The position numbers were made by a program, and so were the translations under genes. Positions 14,585 to 24,291 of a stretch of 34,743 bases of DNA are shown one piece after another; within the stretch, counting starts at the first letter, position 1, and each line of letters begins with the position of its first letter. The DNA comes from Candidatus Cloacimonadota bacterium (GTDB lineage: Bacteria; Cloacimonadota; Cloacimonadia; Cloacimonadales; TCS61). The notes beneath the pieces are model-generated. The model was not told where the DNA came from. It saw only the letters and a list, made by a program, of their open reading frames with translations, and made no database searches. The stretch covers positions 1 through 34,743 of the forward strand of contig JAIPGP010000035.1 in NCBI GenBank assembly GCA_021735645.1, read 5' to 3'.

Positions 14585-17500
14585 ATGAAAAAATATCAGA
14601 TTATTAAACAGATAGGCGAAGGCAGTTTTGCCACTGCCTGGCTAGCTCAGGATGCCAGCGGAAATGGAGTTGTACTCAAAAAATACAAATCCGCAGAAAC
14701 CGCTCAGGCTCGCAGAGAATTCATCTTCCTTTCCACCTTGCAGCAGGCCAATGTACCCAGGTTTATCGAATACAGCAGTTCCCCTGAAAACCTCTTTCTG
14801 GCGATGGAATATATTTCGGGAAACTCCCCTGCCCAGGCTGATTTCTCCACCCCTCTAGAACTTGATACCTTCTTCTTCCAGCTTTGTAACCAGATTGTTA
14901 CTATCCAGGCTGCCGGTATTGTTCTCAATGACCTGAAACCTGATAATATTATCATCCGCAACCAGACGCCCTGGTTGCTCGATCTCGGTCTGGCAACCAC
15001 GAATAATTATAATGACGGCAGATTTCGCGGAAATATAGCATACAGCTCACCTGAAAAGATCAGGCACAATGTCTCCAATTTCGCCGGCGATATTTTTGCT
15101 CTGGGTATCCTCTATTATTATCTTTCTCAGGGTAAACATCCCGCTGACCTCATTACCCGGGACTGGCAGACACTCCTGCTTAACGAAGATGCCTGGAATC
15201 AATGGCTGACACAGCAGCAATTCCTGCCCGATTTCATCCTGAAAATGCTTTCCTATTATCCTGCCAGAAGACCATCAGTGGTTCAAGCCCTGCAGCACTT
15301 TGCCAGCCTGGCAGGTGTCATTCCCGCTCTGAACCGCAGTATTATTGCGGATTACCTTTTCCCCAGTCAGCAGGAAATGGCATCCCAGCTTTTCCAACGT
15401 AAAAATATAATCATTAACCCTGATGATGAACCATATAAAATCATCAATCAGATTATGCTGCTCTCAGAAGCCAGCGGCAAACCTGCCTGCCTGATCAATG
15501 ATCGTGATCTTACATCTTCACCGGATGCTATACTTGCTCAATTCCAGTCTCTTAGTGATATTGATCTGCAAAATATCACTGACCTGACTGAATTCCCCAC
15601 TGATATTGCCAATATTATCCTCATCCGGAATGAGCAGAATTCCCCTTTCTTCCAGCAAATGCTTAACCGCCCGGATACTTACTCACTAGTGATAGATAAT
15701 AGCTTCCCCGCTCATTTGCTCTCTGACTCAGAATATTCTTCTTATCTGCTCGCTACTGCCGCGCATCTGGATACTCCTTTAGATAATGCCTCCATTTCGA
15801 TTGCCAGTGCCAGACTCTGGCTGCGTTTCCGGTTATTGCCCGAAACTGCTGCCAGACATACTGATCTGATTGCCCTCTCTGCGGCTATTAATCACCCTAT
15901 CCCGCTCAGTCTGGCAGAGTTTTTAGAGCCGGACTGGCTTTCTCAAATTACTGCTGCTCTTCAAACAGGCAGCATCACGCTTACTGCCAGTGAATTCTTC
16001 GCTGATTCCTTTAATATGTCACCTCTGCCGGATGATATTCTGCAAAATTATCAAGCCATTGCTGAACAGCAGGAATTTCATCTTTATGCTGCCCTGATAG
16101 CTATTCTCAGAAAGGATAATGCTGCTGCACTACAGCAGACCAATCTGCAATACCGGATTTTCACTCAAAAAGGCTATTTCACTTCTGCCTGGCAGGTTAT
16201 CACTCTTCTGGAAACCCGCCTGGGCTGGCAAAACCTGGATTTTAATCTGCAGAAAGCCAAAGCATTTCTGGCTCGTAAACTGGGTGACCCCGCTACTGCG
16301 ATCTCACTTTACCAGCAGCTTGTCCCTCAGCCTCAAGGCTCTCAAGCTGCCATCATTGCCGCCGATCTCGCTATTGCCTTTCAGGAAAACGGACAGCTCG
16401 ATGATGCCCTGAATGCTCATCAACAGGCTCTGGAATTCTTCCGCTCAGATAAAAATACTAAAGCCGTGCTCCGCTGCCTTAATAATATAGCAGCGGTACA
16501 TTACCTCAAAAATGACTATAACCAGTCCAGTCAGATATATCTGGAAATGATCCGCCTCGCAGAAGATAATGAATCCAGCGAATTTGCCCGTAACTATCAT
16601 CTGATAGCTGAAATCAATCTGGCAGACATCTTCCTGCATAAAGCCCAATGGAAGCGTGCCCTTTCCTATGCCCGAAACGCAGCCCAAAACGCTGTGAGTA
16701 TCCAATTACCAATCTTTCGCTATCAGGCAGAATTCATCGCTATCTCTGCCCGTTTTGCCTTAGGTGAAAATGATGAGCTTACCACTATTATTGAACAGTT
16801 CCTCACTGATAAATACCTGCTGCAGAATCCCGTCCTGCTCCATGAACTCTCTGCTAATGCCCTGATTATTCTCCAGTTCCTTGATCCTCCGCAGGCTCAG
16901 CAACTGGCAGATAACCTCCTGCAGAAAAATCTGAATGAGTACCCGCCTAACCTGCTATTGTCCCTTTTCTATTATGGCTGGCAAAATAGAAAAATGCAGC
17001 ATATCCACCTCATCCCTGCTCTGCTGCCTGATGGTCACTACCGTAAAATTGCTGATTCACTACTGAATCCTGACTCTATCCAGAAAACGCTCCAGAGGCT
17101 CTCACGCCAGGACGATTGCCTCTTATATATCAATTATGCTACTCAGATCGCTGCTGCCGGATTGACTCTTGAGAATAAAGCTTATGCTGCCGAAATCGAT
17201 AAACTGCTTACTATCTATTCTTTCCAGCCACTTGCCAAAATCATCCAAAACTCCACTTCCACTACGCCGGAACACCTGCAACTGCTCTGGGATGTGGTTT
17301 CGCTTATACATGATAAAGTGGACTTTAGCCAGATCATGGCTGCCCTGCTTTCGGGCATCATCCGCATTGCCCGGCTAGACCGTGCCGTCTTCTTTGCCTG
17401 GCAGGAAGGCAAACTTGTCCCTATGCAGGGGCTTGATAAAAACCTCGCAGCTCTTGACCTGGAGTCTATCCAGGTGAGTCAGACAATTCTACTGGAAACC

Positions 17501-18751
17501 CTGGAGAAAAAGGAAATCAACTTCCTCACTGACCTGCAGTCCGAAACAGATTTTGACATCCATTCCAGTATTTTCGGCTTAGGACTTCGCTCTGCCGTCT
17601 GCTACCCGCTCATACTCCAGGATAATATCCACGGCGTTATCTATTCCGATGCCCAGTCAAACCGTAATTTTGATGATCAGGAAAAAATGCTGCTCACTTC
17701 TATTCTCGTGCAGGGTCGCTCCGCCTTTGAAAAAGCTGTCCTGATCCAGAATATCAGACGCCAGCAGCTTGATAAACTCATCGAAAATGACCAGAAATTT
17801 GATGACTCCATTATCGGCAACAGTCCTGCCATGCAAAAGATTTTTCACCTCATAAATCTTGTCTCCTCTCATAATGTGAATGTCCTCATTACCGGGGCTA
17901 CCGGTACTGGTAAAGAACTCGTTGCCCGGGCTGTGCACAAACGCTATGCACCTGATAAACCCTTCACTCCGCTTAATTGTGCTGCCATACCCGAAAATCT
18001 CCTCGAAAGTGAATTATTTGGCTATGTAAAAGGCGCTTTCACCGGCGCTGACCGTGATAAAACAGGTCTCATTGAAGCTACCCGAGGCGGTACGCTCTTC
18101 CTCGATGAAATCGGTGATATGCCCCCGGCTCTGCAGGCGAAACTGCTCCGCGTTATTCAGGAACGCCAGCTCACTCCTGTCGGCTCCAATAAGATCATCC
18201 CGGTTGATGTGCGCATCATTGCCGCCACAAACCGCTCCCTGGAAAAAGCTATCGAAAACGGCTCTTTCCGACAAGATCTTTATTACCGGCTCAAAGTTAT
18301 CAAAATCGACCTGCCCTCTCTCGCCAAAAGACGCGAAGATATCCCCCTGCTCGTGCAACACTTCATCACCCGCTATAATGAAAGATTCCACAAAGAAGTA
18401 AAAGGTATCTCTGCCCCGGCATTGCAATTACTCCAGAACAAGGAATGGCAGGGCAATATCCGCGAACTGGAAAATGACATCGAACGTGCCATGGTGCTCT
18501 GCCAGGATACTCAACTCACACTCGATCTCTTTGAAGGTTCTGCCCTGCAGAAAAACTATTCCCTGGAAGATAATATCCCGCTCAACTGGGATGATTACAA
18601 AGAATACCGCCGTCAATTTACTGGTAACCTTGACGAAATTTACGCTAAAAAACTACTCAAAGCCGCTAATAACAAAATCTCCTCCGCCTCCCGACTCGCA
18701 AAGATCAGCCGCACCCAGATCTACCGCCTCCTGAATCCCAGTGAATCCTGA
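14585..18751 (+). CDS. Protein kinase-TPR-GAF-sigma54 activator fusion regulator
   Basis: About 1388 residues; ATG 14585 is chosen because the kinase fold starts at once, but ATG 14564 is possible and neither has a clear Shine-Dalgarno. Domains in order: Ser/Thr kinase (about 1-245: GEGSFATAW loop, K32, LNDLKPDN with D116 and N121, DLG in place of DFG, SPE); a long region of uncertain fold (245-580); TPR-like helices (about 580-710); GAF (about 900-1050); AAA+ sigma-54 activator (from 1078; Walker A GATGTGKE 1104-1111, GAFTGA loop 1150-1155, Walker [27 protein letters not shown]); Fis-type HTH at the end ([21 protein letters not shown]). The intact GAFTGA loop says it can open sigma-54 holoenzyme. 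The HRD His-Arg is Leu-Asn, so kinase activity is likely but not certain. Coding-strand C use is visibly higher here than in neighbours. Confidence 0.93.
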   Translation: MKKYQIIKQIGEGSFATAWLAQDASGNGVVLKKYKSAETAQARREFIFLSTLQQANVPRFIEYSSSPENLFLAMEYISGNSPAQADFSTPLELDTFFFQLCNQIVTIQAAGIVLNDLKPDNIIIRNQTPWLLDLGLATTNNYNDGRFRGNIAYSSPEKIRHNVSNFAGDIFALGILYYYLSQGKHPADLITRDWQTLLLNEDAWNQWLTQQQFLPDFILKMLSYYPARRPSVVQALQHFASLAGVIPALNRSIIADYLFPSQQEMASQLFQRKNIIINPDDEPYKIINQIMLLSEASGKPACLINDRDLTSSPDAILAQFQSLSDIDLQNITDLTEFPTDIANIILIRNEQNSPFFQQMLNRPDTYSLVIDNSFPAHLLSDSEYSSYLLATAAHLDTPLDNASISIASARLWLRFRLLPETAARHTDLIALSAAINHPIPLSLAEFLEPDWLSQITAALQTGSITLTASEFFADSFNMSPLPDDILQNYQAIAEQQEFHLYAALIAILRKDNAAALQQTNLQYRIFTQKGYFTSAWQVITLLETRLGWQNLDFNLQKAKAFLARKLGDPATAISLYQQLVPQPQGSQAAIIAADLAIAFQENGQLDDALNAHQQALEFFRSDKNTKAVLRCLNNIAAVHYLKNDYNQSSQIYLEMIRLAEDNESSEFARNYHLIAEINLADIFLHKAQWKRALSYARNAAQNAVSIQLPIFRYQAEFIAISARFALGENDELTTIIEQFLTDKYLLQNPVLLHELSANALIILQFLDPPQAQQLADNLLQKNLNEYPPNLLLSLFYYGWQNRKMQHIHLIPALLPDGHYRKIADSLLNPDSIQKTLQRLSRQDDCLLYINYATQIAAAGLTLENKAYAAEIDKLLTIYSFQPLAKIIQNSTSTTPEHLQLLWDVVSLIHDKVDFSQIMAALLSGIIRIARLDRAVFFAWQEGKLVPMQGLDKNLAALDLESIQVSQTILLETLEKKEINFLTDLQSETDFDIHSSIFGLGLRSAVCYPLILQDNIHGVIYSDAQSNRNFDDQEKMLLTSILVQGRSAFEKAVLIQNIRRQQLDKLIENDQKFDDSIIGNSPAMQKIFHLINLVSSHNVNVLITGATGTGKELVARAVHKRYAPDKPFTPLNCAAIPENLLESELFGYVKGAFTGADRDKTGLIEATRGGTLFLDEIGDMPPALQAKLLRVIQERQLTPVGSNKIIPVDVRIIAATNRSLEKAIENGSFRQDLYYRLKVIKIDLPSLAKRREDIPLLVQHFITRYNERFHKEVKGISAPALQLLQNKEWQGNIRELENDIERAMVLCQDTQLTLDLFEGSALQKNYSLEDNIPLNWDDYKEYRRQFTGNLDEIYAKKLLKAANNKISSASRLAKISRTQIYRLLNPSES

Positions 18752-18763
18752 TCTGCACACATT

Positions 18764-18797
18764 ACTATAGGTCCTATAAGTCCTATAAGTTCTATAC
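18764..18797. repeat. Nonamer tandem repeat, GTCCTATAA type
   Basis: Three in-register 9-base units, GTCCTATAA, GTCCTATAA, GTTCTATAC (18771-18797), preceded by a partial unit TACTATAG. It lies 13 bases past the stop of the kinase fusion gene. The rest of the gene-free stretch to 18970 is C-rich then AT-rich; a TTGACG hexamer at 18923 has no good -10 partner. Confidence 0.7.
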
Positions 18798-18970
18798 CCT
18801 TCCCCCCATTTTTCCCACAAATAGCCCACACAACAATAAAACACGTACCCACTTTTTGCGAGATTGTGCTTTATGTTACAGGTGCCTGCCCTGAGAAAAT
18901 TGTTTTATTTTGAGAAATATTATTGACGAAATGGGATTTAATCAACATGTTGCTTAAAAGGAATAAAATT

Positions 18971-20683
18971 ATGCTAATAACAGAAATAATACGAGAGTTG
19001 GAATATTTTAAAGGATATTATCCTGAAAAAGCCTTGCGCGAGGCTATTGACCGTAAGGAAGAAGTAATCCCAGAGCTTATCAAAGTACTCGAGAAATCAA
19101 TTGCTAATATTTCATATATTCGAGTTTCTAAACGTAACAATGGATTTATTTATGCTTTTTATCTGCTGGCGCTATTTCGGGAAAAATCAGCTTTTCCCTT
19201 TATAGCAGAGTTTTTTAGCAAATTAAAAGGAAATCCCTATGATTTTACAGGAGTTCTGGTAACAGAAACTCTCGCTCGCATTCTGGCATCAGTATTTAAT
19301 GGTGAATTAGCTACCTTAAATTTCATTACTACTTGTGATGAATATGATGAATTTGTGCGAATAGCATTTTTTGACACCTATTTGATATTGTATAAAAATG
19401 ATATGATCAGCCGGGAAGAATTAATCAGGGAATATCAGAAGGTATTTGAGAATTTGGTAAGAAAGAAATCATATCTCTGGTACAATTTAATTGATGCTTG
19501 TGCTAAAGCAGGGATTAAAGAATTAATGGAAAATATCAAGCAGGCTTACGAAGATAATCTAATCGATACTGTAAATCTGCCTTATGAAGAAACCATGGAT
19601 GACATTAATTCAGGATTTAGTAAAAACTATTCATCAAAATATACTACCCTGATTGATGATGTGATAGCGGAAACAAATTGGTGGTCATGTTATTCTAAAA
19701 AGCAGGAAGAACATGGTTTTTATGCCGGAATGCCAGAAAATGCCAAAGAAATAATCAAAGAACTGGCATATTTTCAGGGATCTTATCCTGAAGACGCACT
19801 GATAAAAGCTGCCAAAAACAAAGATGTCATTATTCCTGAATTGCTTAAATTACTTGATTGGACGTCTCAAAATCCCCAAGATTGCGAGGATATTGATTTT
19901 ATTGGACCAGTATTAGCCTGCTATCTTCTGGGACAGTTTCAAGAAAAGTCAGCTTTTCCAGTGATAATTAGATTTATAACTTCAGGAGTATATTCAGAAG
20001 AAACCCTGTTTGAATTTGTCTTGATAAACCTAAGTGAGATACTGGCATCATGTTACAATGGCGATTTCAGTTTATTGATAAAAAATATCTTAAACAGCAA
20101 AATACCAGAAGCTATCAGAGCTTCATTCCTGGAATGCTTAATTATTCTCTTCAAATTTAATGAAATCAAGAAAACCGAATTTATTGAAACTCTAAAAATG
20201 CTAATTAGTAACCTTGAAAGGAATGCCAGCGATGTCTGGAATTATTTGATCGAAGCCTGCAAACTGTCAAAAGCAACAGAGTTATTCCCGGAAATCGAAT
20301 TGGCATATAAAGAAGAACTGATTGATGAAGATTTTTATCCCTTTAAGGAAACCCGTGAAGTAATTTATGGTATTCGTGGAAAAGTTCCTGATTTTAGTTT
20401 TTTTCAGAAATTCGATTCAGAAATCATTTCAACTGATTGGTGGGAGGGTATCGAGCTGTATCAACCAGAAGAAATACATCTTTCATATCGTAAAAGAATG
20501 AAGAATTTTGTAGATACACGTTCAGATGATGATATTGATGAAGAGGAATTTGATGATGAAGATTATCTACCTATGCAAACTTGGCAACCTTATGTGCGGG
20601 AAGGTAAAAAAATAGGTAGAAATGATCCCTGCCCCTGCGGATCAGGAAAGAAATTTAAAAAATGCTGCGGGAGAGATAATTAA
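18971..20683 (+). CDS. Tandem DUF1186-like repeat protein with SEC-C zinc motif
   Basis: 571 residues from ATG 18971, which has AAAAGG 8-10 bases upstream; upstream TTG/ATG choices lack this. Two homologous halves are plain: [18 protein letters not shown]...[10 protein letters not shown] starting near residue 4 and [18 protein letters not shown]...[10 protein letters not shown] starting near 260, each about 250 residues and helical (HEAT-like). Each half also shares FLLxxFxEKSAFP-type and YEETxxxI-type blocks. An acidic linker (about 520-535) leads to [19 protein letters not shown], a SEC-C zinc-binding motif also found at the end of SecA. The role of this family is unknown; SEC-C may tether it to ribosome or translocase partners. 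It has a small gene 4 bases downstream. Confidence 0.85.
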   Translation: MLITEIIRELEYFKGYYPEKALREAIDRKEEVIPELIKVLEKSIANISYIRVSKRNNGFIYAFYLLALFREKSAFPFIAEFFSKLKGNPYDFTGVLVTETLARILASVFNGELATLNFITTCDEYDEFVRIAFFDTYLILYKNDMISREELIREYQKVFENLVRKKSYLWYNLIDACAKAGIKELMENIKQAYEDNLIDTVNLPYEETMDDINSGFSKNYSSKYTTLIDDVIAETNWWSCYSKKQEEHGFYAGMPENAKEIIKELAYFQGSYPEDALIKAAKNKDVIIPELLKLLDWTSQNPQDCEDIDFIGPVLACYLLGQFQEKSAFPVIIRFITSGVYSEETLFEFVLINLSEILASCYNGDFSLLIKNILNSKIPEAIRASFLECLIILFKFNEIKKTEFIETLKMLISNLERNASDVWNYLIEACKLSKATELFPEIELAYKEELIDEDFYPFKETREVIYGIRGKVPDFSFFQKFDSEIISTDWWEGIELYQPEEIHLSYRKRMKNFVDTRSDDDIDEEEFDDEDYLPMQTWQPYVREGKKIGRNDPCPCGSGKKFKKCCGRDN

Positions 20684-20687
20684 AATT

Positions 20688-21086
20688 ATGAATAATCAGG
20701 AATTAAAGAGCAAAGTTACTAAAACAGCCGGGCAATTGATGTATAACAAGAAATATATTGCTCCGGTAGATTTACTGCTGGAATTAGGCTATTTAACGGA
20801 AAAAGATCATGAAAGCTGGCGAATGGGGAAAATAGCCTTTCTGGAACAGGCATGTCAGATCAATCTGAAAAAGCTCTCGCTAATTATGAAGACTTTGAGG
20901 GATTACGCTAAAAAATTAAATTATAAGCCGTCTTTTACCGCTTATTGTGGCTGGGGTAAGCAAAAAAGGAGAAAACTGAGATTCAGTAAATCAGGTACTC
21001 CTTTTATTGAACAGGCTTATGCTACGCATTTTATAAGCACCTATCAAAAAAAAGAGGCTGTTCTGGTTGAGCCATCGGAGGATTAA
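20688..21086 (+). CDS. Conserved hypothetical protein, partner of the SEC-C protein
   Basis: 132 residues from ATG 20688, with GGGAGAG inside the end of the upstream gene. Not a family I can name. Block YIAPVDLLLELGYLTEKDHESWRMGKIAFLEQ near residues 25-55 (in part) resembles a small conserved family whose members have this 'PVDLL...GYL...WR.G...LE' pattern. The C-terminal part is basic (KQKRRKLRFSKSGTPFIEQAYATHF). No membrane segment or signal. The 4-base gap implies co-expression with the SEC-C protein. Confidence 0.72.
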   Translation: MNNQELKSKVTKTAGQLMYNKKYIAPVDLLLELGYLTEKDHESWRMGKIAFLEQACQINLKKLSLIMKTLRDYAKKLNYKPSFTAYCGWGKQKRRKLRFSKSGTPFIEQAYATHFISTYQKKEAVLVEPSED

Positions 21087-21120
21087 GAGTTTTTTTTTAC
21101 ATAATGTAATTGCTGCTTCA

Positions 21121-21182
21121 TTGTATGCTACCATCCTGGTCTTGAAGTATTTAAATCCCAGAGCAGGATGCTCGCATACAAT
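21121..21182. repeat. REP/BIME-like inverted pair
   Basis: The forward copy TTGTATGCTACCATCCTGGT plus CTT (21121-21143) and a reverse copy whose complement reads TTGTATGCGAGCATCCTGCT plus CTGG (21159-21182) face each other. Each has its own short palindromic core (ACCA-TCC-TGGT; AGAGCA/TGCTC) with matched base changes in both arms, and the pair together forms a longer imperfect hairpin. Related copies are at 23253, 30553, 30764 and 34439. Confidence 0.65.
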
Positions 21183-21236
21183 AACTATCCTGATACCTTT
21201 AGAGCATTTTGAAACCACTTATCATTTTAATTTCGT

Positions 21237-21277
21237 GGGGATACCAATTAAATTTATACAGGTATCCCCTTGTTTTT
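21237..21277 (+). terminator. Candidate rho-independent terminator
   Basis: Stem GGGGATACC (21237-21245) pairs perfectly with GGTATCCCC (21261-21269) over a 15-base loop, then TTGTTTTT. It may close the SEC-C protein operon, although it is 150 bases past the last stop. Confidence 0.7.
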
Positions 21278-21357
21278 ATTAGTTTTCCGCACTCACATGC
21301 TTAGTGGTTTTTCCTGATTGGCTTTTTATTGGTGAACATAGTGGACGGGGTTATGGT

Positions 21358-21393
21358 GTCCATTTTGTCAATTATGTCCATAGTGTCCATAAA
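21358..21393. repeat. Nonamer tandem repeat, GTCCATNNN type
   Basis: Four in-register 9-base units: GTCCATTTT, GTCAATTAT, GTCCATAGT, GTCCATAAA. A reverse-oriented unit (CATAGTGGAC) lies just before, at 21337-21346. It has the same phase and GTC lead as the arrays at 18771 and 30669, but a different tail. Confidence 0.65.
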
Positions 21394-21495
21394 GGGATGT
21401 TCTGGTGGGCAGGTAAATTAAATAATTGACTTGCGGAGTGGGTTGATAAAAAAGTAATTATCGAAACAGGATTAAATATAAAAAGGATATAGATA

Positions 21496-22245
21496 ATGAG
21501 AATATTACTGACAAATGACGATGGCATCGACGCTCCAGGGATCAATGTATTGGGCAGACATCTGGCTGAAGCAGGTCATGAGATTACTTATTGTGCTCCC
21601 CAGACACAGCAGAGTGCTGCTTCACACTCTATAACTTTGCACGCACCTGTGCGTCTATTTAAGCATAACGAAAACAGGTATTCAGTCGCGGGTAAACCAA
21701 CTGACAGTGTTTTGATCGCTTATCACCTTTTTGGAATAGAAGCCTTTGATCTGGTGATTTCCGGCATCAATCAGGGACAGAATATGGCAGAAGATATTTT
21801 GTATTCGGGAACGGTGGCAGCAGCTATAGAAGCCAGTTTTGTAGGGTACCGTTCAATTGCAGTTTCTGTAACCAGCTTCACTGATGTGCGTTATGATACT
21901 GCAGCCGCTTATCTCTGCCGTCTGTTGAAAGCCGGACTGGCAGATCAGATACGGCCAGAGGAAGTGCTTAATATCAATGTTCCGAATGTGGAAATTGACG
22001 CTATCAAAGGCGTGAAGATCACTCATCCCGGACATAGGCATTATGAGAATTTTGTCACGGAGATCAAGGCACCTCGCAATAATATGCTCTACTGGATTTC
22101 CGGTGACGTGGTCTGGGCAGAAGATAAAGATGCCGATACGGCAGTGATTCAGGAGAATTATATCTCGATCAGTCCTATCTATCCTGATTTCAGTAAGAAA
22201 CAGGCACATCAGCGTTATCAGGACTGGTTAAAAGAGAATAATTAA
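21496..22245 (+). CDS. surE: 5'/3'-nucleotidase SurE
   Basis: 249 residues, usual length. MRILLTNDDGIDAPG at the start carries the metal ligands D8 and D9; SAASHSITLH, SVAGKPTDSVL and SGINQGQNMAEDILYSGTVAAA are the other hallmark blocks. SurE is a divalent-metal-dependent phosphatase acting on nucleoside 5'/3'-monophosphates and short polyphosphate, linked to stationary-phase survival. AAAAGGA precedes the ATG. The DUF368 gene follows after 19 bases. Confidence 0.97.
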   Translation: MRILLTNDDGIDAPGINVLGRHLAEAGHEITYCAPQTQQSAASHSITLHAPVRLFKHNENRYSVAGKPTDSVLIAYHLFGIEAFDLVISGINQGQNMAEDILYSGTVAAAIEASFVGYRSIAVSVTSFTDVRYDTAAAYLCRLLKAGLADQIRPEEVLNINVPNVEIDAIKGVKITHPGHRHYENFVTEIKAPRNNMLYWISGDVVWAEDKDADTAVIQENYISISPIYPDFSKKQAHQRYQDWLKENN

Positions 22246-22264
22246 AAGGCAGCGGTAATATATT

Positions 22265-23215
22265 ATGAAGTATATTATAGATTTGATCAAAGGCTTACTG
22301 ATCGGTGTGGCAAATATTATTCCCGGCATCAGCGGTGGCACTTTTGCCTTGATATTGGGGATATATGAGCGTCTGATAAATGCAATTGGCAATATTGATA
22401 TTGAATTTGTCAAAGAGCTGTTTTCCCGCAGGATCTTAACTGCACTTAAAGGCATCGATTTCTGGTTTCTAGTGCGGATTTTCCTGGGAGCTATCATCTC
22501 AATTGTCCTGCTTTCCCGGGTAATAGAATACTTTCTGGAACAGCAGCACGATTCCACTTATGCCTTTTTTATTGGCTTGATCATCCCTTCGATAGCCGTA
22601 CCCTGGAAGATGATGCAGCGACGCAAAACGCCCGAATATATCTGGTTTATGGCGGGAGTAATATTCCTGCTGGCACTATCGATCGGCTTTGGTCATTTAA
22701 ATGATCAGAAGCTGGAAATCAAGGCTGAGGCAGAATTGCTGACAGCGGTTGATATTCACAGTGCCTGGCAGCTCATCTTTGCTGCACTCAGTGGAGCCCT
22801 GGCAATCAGTGCCATGATTCTGCCGGGTATCAGTGGATCATTTGTGATGCTGCTTTTAGGTCAGTATAAAAACATGGTGACTGCTATCAATAATCGTGAC
22901 CTGATCTTTATTGCTGCTCTGGGAATCGGAATGGCATTGGGAATCATCATGTTCACCAGACTATTGAATATGCTGCTTAAGAAATTTCATTCACAGACAA
23001 TCGCCTTTTTAATCGGATTGATGATCGCTAGTTTATATACATTGTGGCCCTTTAAGAAAGTGATTGAGCAGGGTGGAGAATTATATCATACCTCAGTAAA
23101 CATCATGCCGGAGCCGGGCAGCAATCTCTGGATTTCTTTGCTGTCATTTGCAGTAGGTTTTTTTATTGTCTGGATATTTTTGAAAACGGAAAAGAGTATT
23201 AATCGTGAGTCGTGA
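22265..23215 (+). CDS. DUF368 membrane protein (polyprenyl-phosphate translocase, PopT type)
   Basis: 316 residues, eight to nine membrane segments. The family motif appears twice, once per half: NIIPGISGGTFALILGIYERLI near residue 18 and MILPGISGSFVMLLLGQYKNM near residue 185, showing the internal inverted-repeat build of the family. DUF368 proteins have been identified as undecaprenyl-phosphate flippases that recycle the lipid carrier of peptidoglycan and O-antigen precursors. The last codons and stop (R-E-S-TGA) are made by a CGTGAGT heptamer repeat (23201-23226), so the natural C-terminus may have been altered. Co-transcribed with surE. Confidence 0.9.
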   Translation: MKYIIDLIKGLLIGVANIIPGISGGTFALILGIYERLINAIGNIDIEFVKELFSRRILTALKGIDFWFLVRIFLGAIISIVLLSRVIEYFLEQQHDSTYAFFIGLIIPSIAVPWKMMQRRKTPEYIWFMAGVIFLLALSIGFGHLNDQKLEIKAEAELLTAVDIHSAWQLIFAALSGALAISAMILPGISGSFVMLLLGQYKNMVTAINNRDLIFIAALGIGMALGIIMFTRLLNMLLKKFHSQTIAFLIGLMIASLYTLWPFKKVIEQGGELYHTSVNIMPEPGSNLWISLLSFAVGFFIVWIFLKTEKSINRES

Positions 23216-23226
23216 GAAGTGAGTCG
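23201..23226. repeat. Heptamer tandem repeat overlapping the DUF368 stop codon
   Basis: Three in-register 7-base units CGTGAGT, CGTGAGA, AGTGAGT (23204-23224) begin inside the DUF368 gene; the stop TGA at 23213-23215 lies in the second unit. The same units occur at 30410, 30463, 34234 and 34404. Confidence 0.75.
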
Positions 23227-23252
23227 GAAACTTGACAGGTTATGGTGGCAAT

Positions 23253-23280
23253 GCGTAACTAGACCACTCTGGTCTGGATT
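23253..23280. repeat. REP-like palindrome, single forward copy
   Basis: TGCGTAACT is followed by AGACCACTCTGGTCT (23261-23275), a 6-bp stem with a 3-base loop, then GG. The flank-plus-palindrome order equals the complement of the copies at 30553 and 34439. A lone perfect TTGACA sits at 23232 without a -10. Confidence 0.65.
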
Positions 23281-23355
23281 TCTAACTCATAACACCTAGC
23301 TAAATTGAAAAAGTGATTTTAAGAAAAGAAAATTAAAGGATAAGAGGAGTACAAA

Positions 23356-24291
23356 ATGCGAAGAGTTACCCTGATCATAGCTTTATTGATGTTATTGAGC
23401 AGCTGCTCAAAGCAGGTATCAGAAGTTGTGGAAAAATATGACAATGGTAACTGGAAAAGAGTTATAGTTTATCAGGTGAAGGGAGACCAGCGTAAGAAAC
23501 TGAAAGTTGTTGATTACTACGAGAATGGCGAAGTGAAGCAGGAAATAGACCTAAGGAAAGTGAAAGATTATTCCGCGAATAAAGTTGCAGAAAAACAGGA
23601 ATCCGAAGAACCTGAAACCGCTTCCGGAAACCCGCCGGCACCTGAACAACAAATCGAATATCAGGGTCCTTATGCTGATATGATGAACCAGCCTGGAGCA
23701 GTGACGCGTAAACTGGAAGGTGAAGAAAAAGAACGCGTGCTGGAAGCCATGCGAAAACGCAAGGAAGAGCAGGAAAAAGGTGAAGAATTCACCGAACTGG
23801 ATGAGGATGGTGAGGAAGTAACCAAAATACGCCAGGTGATGGAACGCTTTGAAGATGGCAGCATAAAACATGAACAGATATTTATCAAAACAGAAACCGG
23901 AGCAGATCTGGAAAAGGATATCGAGTATTATGCTAATGGTCAGGTTCGGACTTATGTACCCTATACTGCCGGTATCGGTAATGGTAAATGGCTGAATTAC
24001 TATCGAAATGGTCAATTGAAAACCGAAGGCTATTCACGCAATGGCGAGCACCACGGGGAATATACCCAATACTATGAGAATGGCAGCCCTATGATGAAAG
24101 GACAATTTAAAGCCGGAAAGATGGATGGACTATGGGAATACTATTGGGAAAATGGTAATAAGAAAATGCAGACGACCTTTGCTGATGATAAAGAAATAGG
24201 ACCTATGCAGCGTTTTGATGAAAACGGTGAACCGATTAAACATGAATCGCCCTTCCGCGTAGGCGAAAAACTCAATTTAAATGGTAATTAA
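23356..24291 (+). CDS. Lipoprotein with MORN-type (YwqK-like) repeats
   Basis: 311 residues. A lipobox (LMLLSSC, C17) follows a short signal sequence, so signal peptidase II should process it to a lipoprotein. Low-complexity charged sequence (about 65-150, rich in E, K and P) separates an N-terminal repeat (YDNGNWKRVIVYQ, YYENGEVKQEI) from a run of MORN_2 units (YYANGQVRTYVPY, WLNYYRNGQLKTEGYSRNGEHHGEYTQYYENG in part, WEYYWENGNKKMQT). Such proteins are often auto-named 'toxin-antitoxin system YwqK family antitoxin', but there is no toxin gene here. AGAGGAG precedes the ATG. The stop overlaps the next ATG (TAATG). Confidence 0.88.
   Translation: MRRVTLIIALLMLLSSCSKQVSEVVEKYDNGNWKRVIVYQVKGDQRKKLKVVDYYENGEVKQEIDLRKVKDYSANKVAEKQESEEPETASGNPPAPEQQIEYQGPYADMMNQPGAVTRKLEGEEKERVLEAMRKRKEEQEKGEEFTELDEDGEEVTKIRQVMERFEDGSIKHEQIFIKTETGADLEKDIEYYANGQVRTYVPYTAGIGNGKWLNYYRNGQLKTEGYSRNGEHHGEYTQYYENGSPMMKGQFKAGKMDGLWEYYWENGNKKMQTTFADDKEIGPMQRFDENGEPIKHESPFRVGEKLNLNGN

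Larger units (their letters stand above)
21087..21495. other. Gene-free stretch rich in repeats, upstream of surE
   Basis: It holds, in order, a REP-like inverted pair (21121-21182), a terminator-like hairpin (21237-21277), a four-unit nonamer array (21358-21393) and the surE leader with AAAAGGA before the ATG. A TTGACT at 21426 has no convincing -10. No ORF with coding character was seen. Confidence 0.7.

Noticed and set aside
14585-18751. Frameshift joining two genes
   Set aside because: The frame is continuous from kinase to HTH with steady coding character, so a true fusion is the simpler reading.
23232-23237. Promoter at a perfect TTGACA before the MORN lipoprotein gene
   Set aside because: No -10-like hexamer at 15-19 bases; kept only as a remark.
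23356-24291. MORN/YwqK protein as an antitoxin
   Set aside because: It has a lipobox and signal peptide and no toxin gene beside it; the antitoxin label is an automatic-annotation habit.
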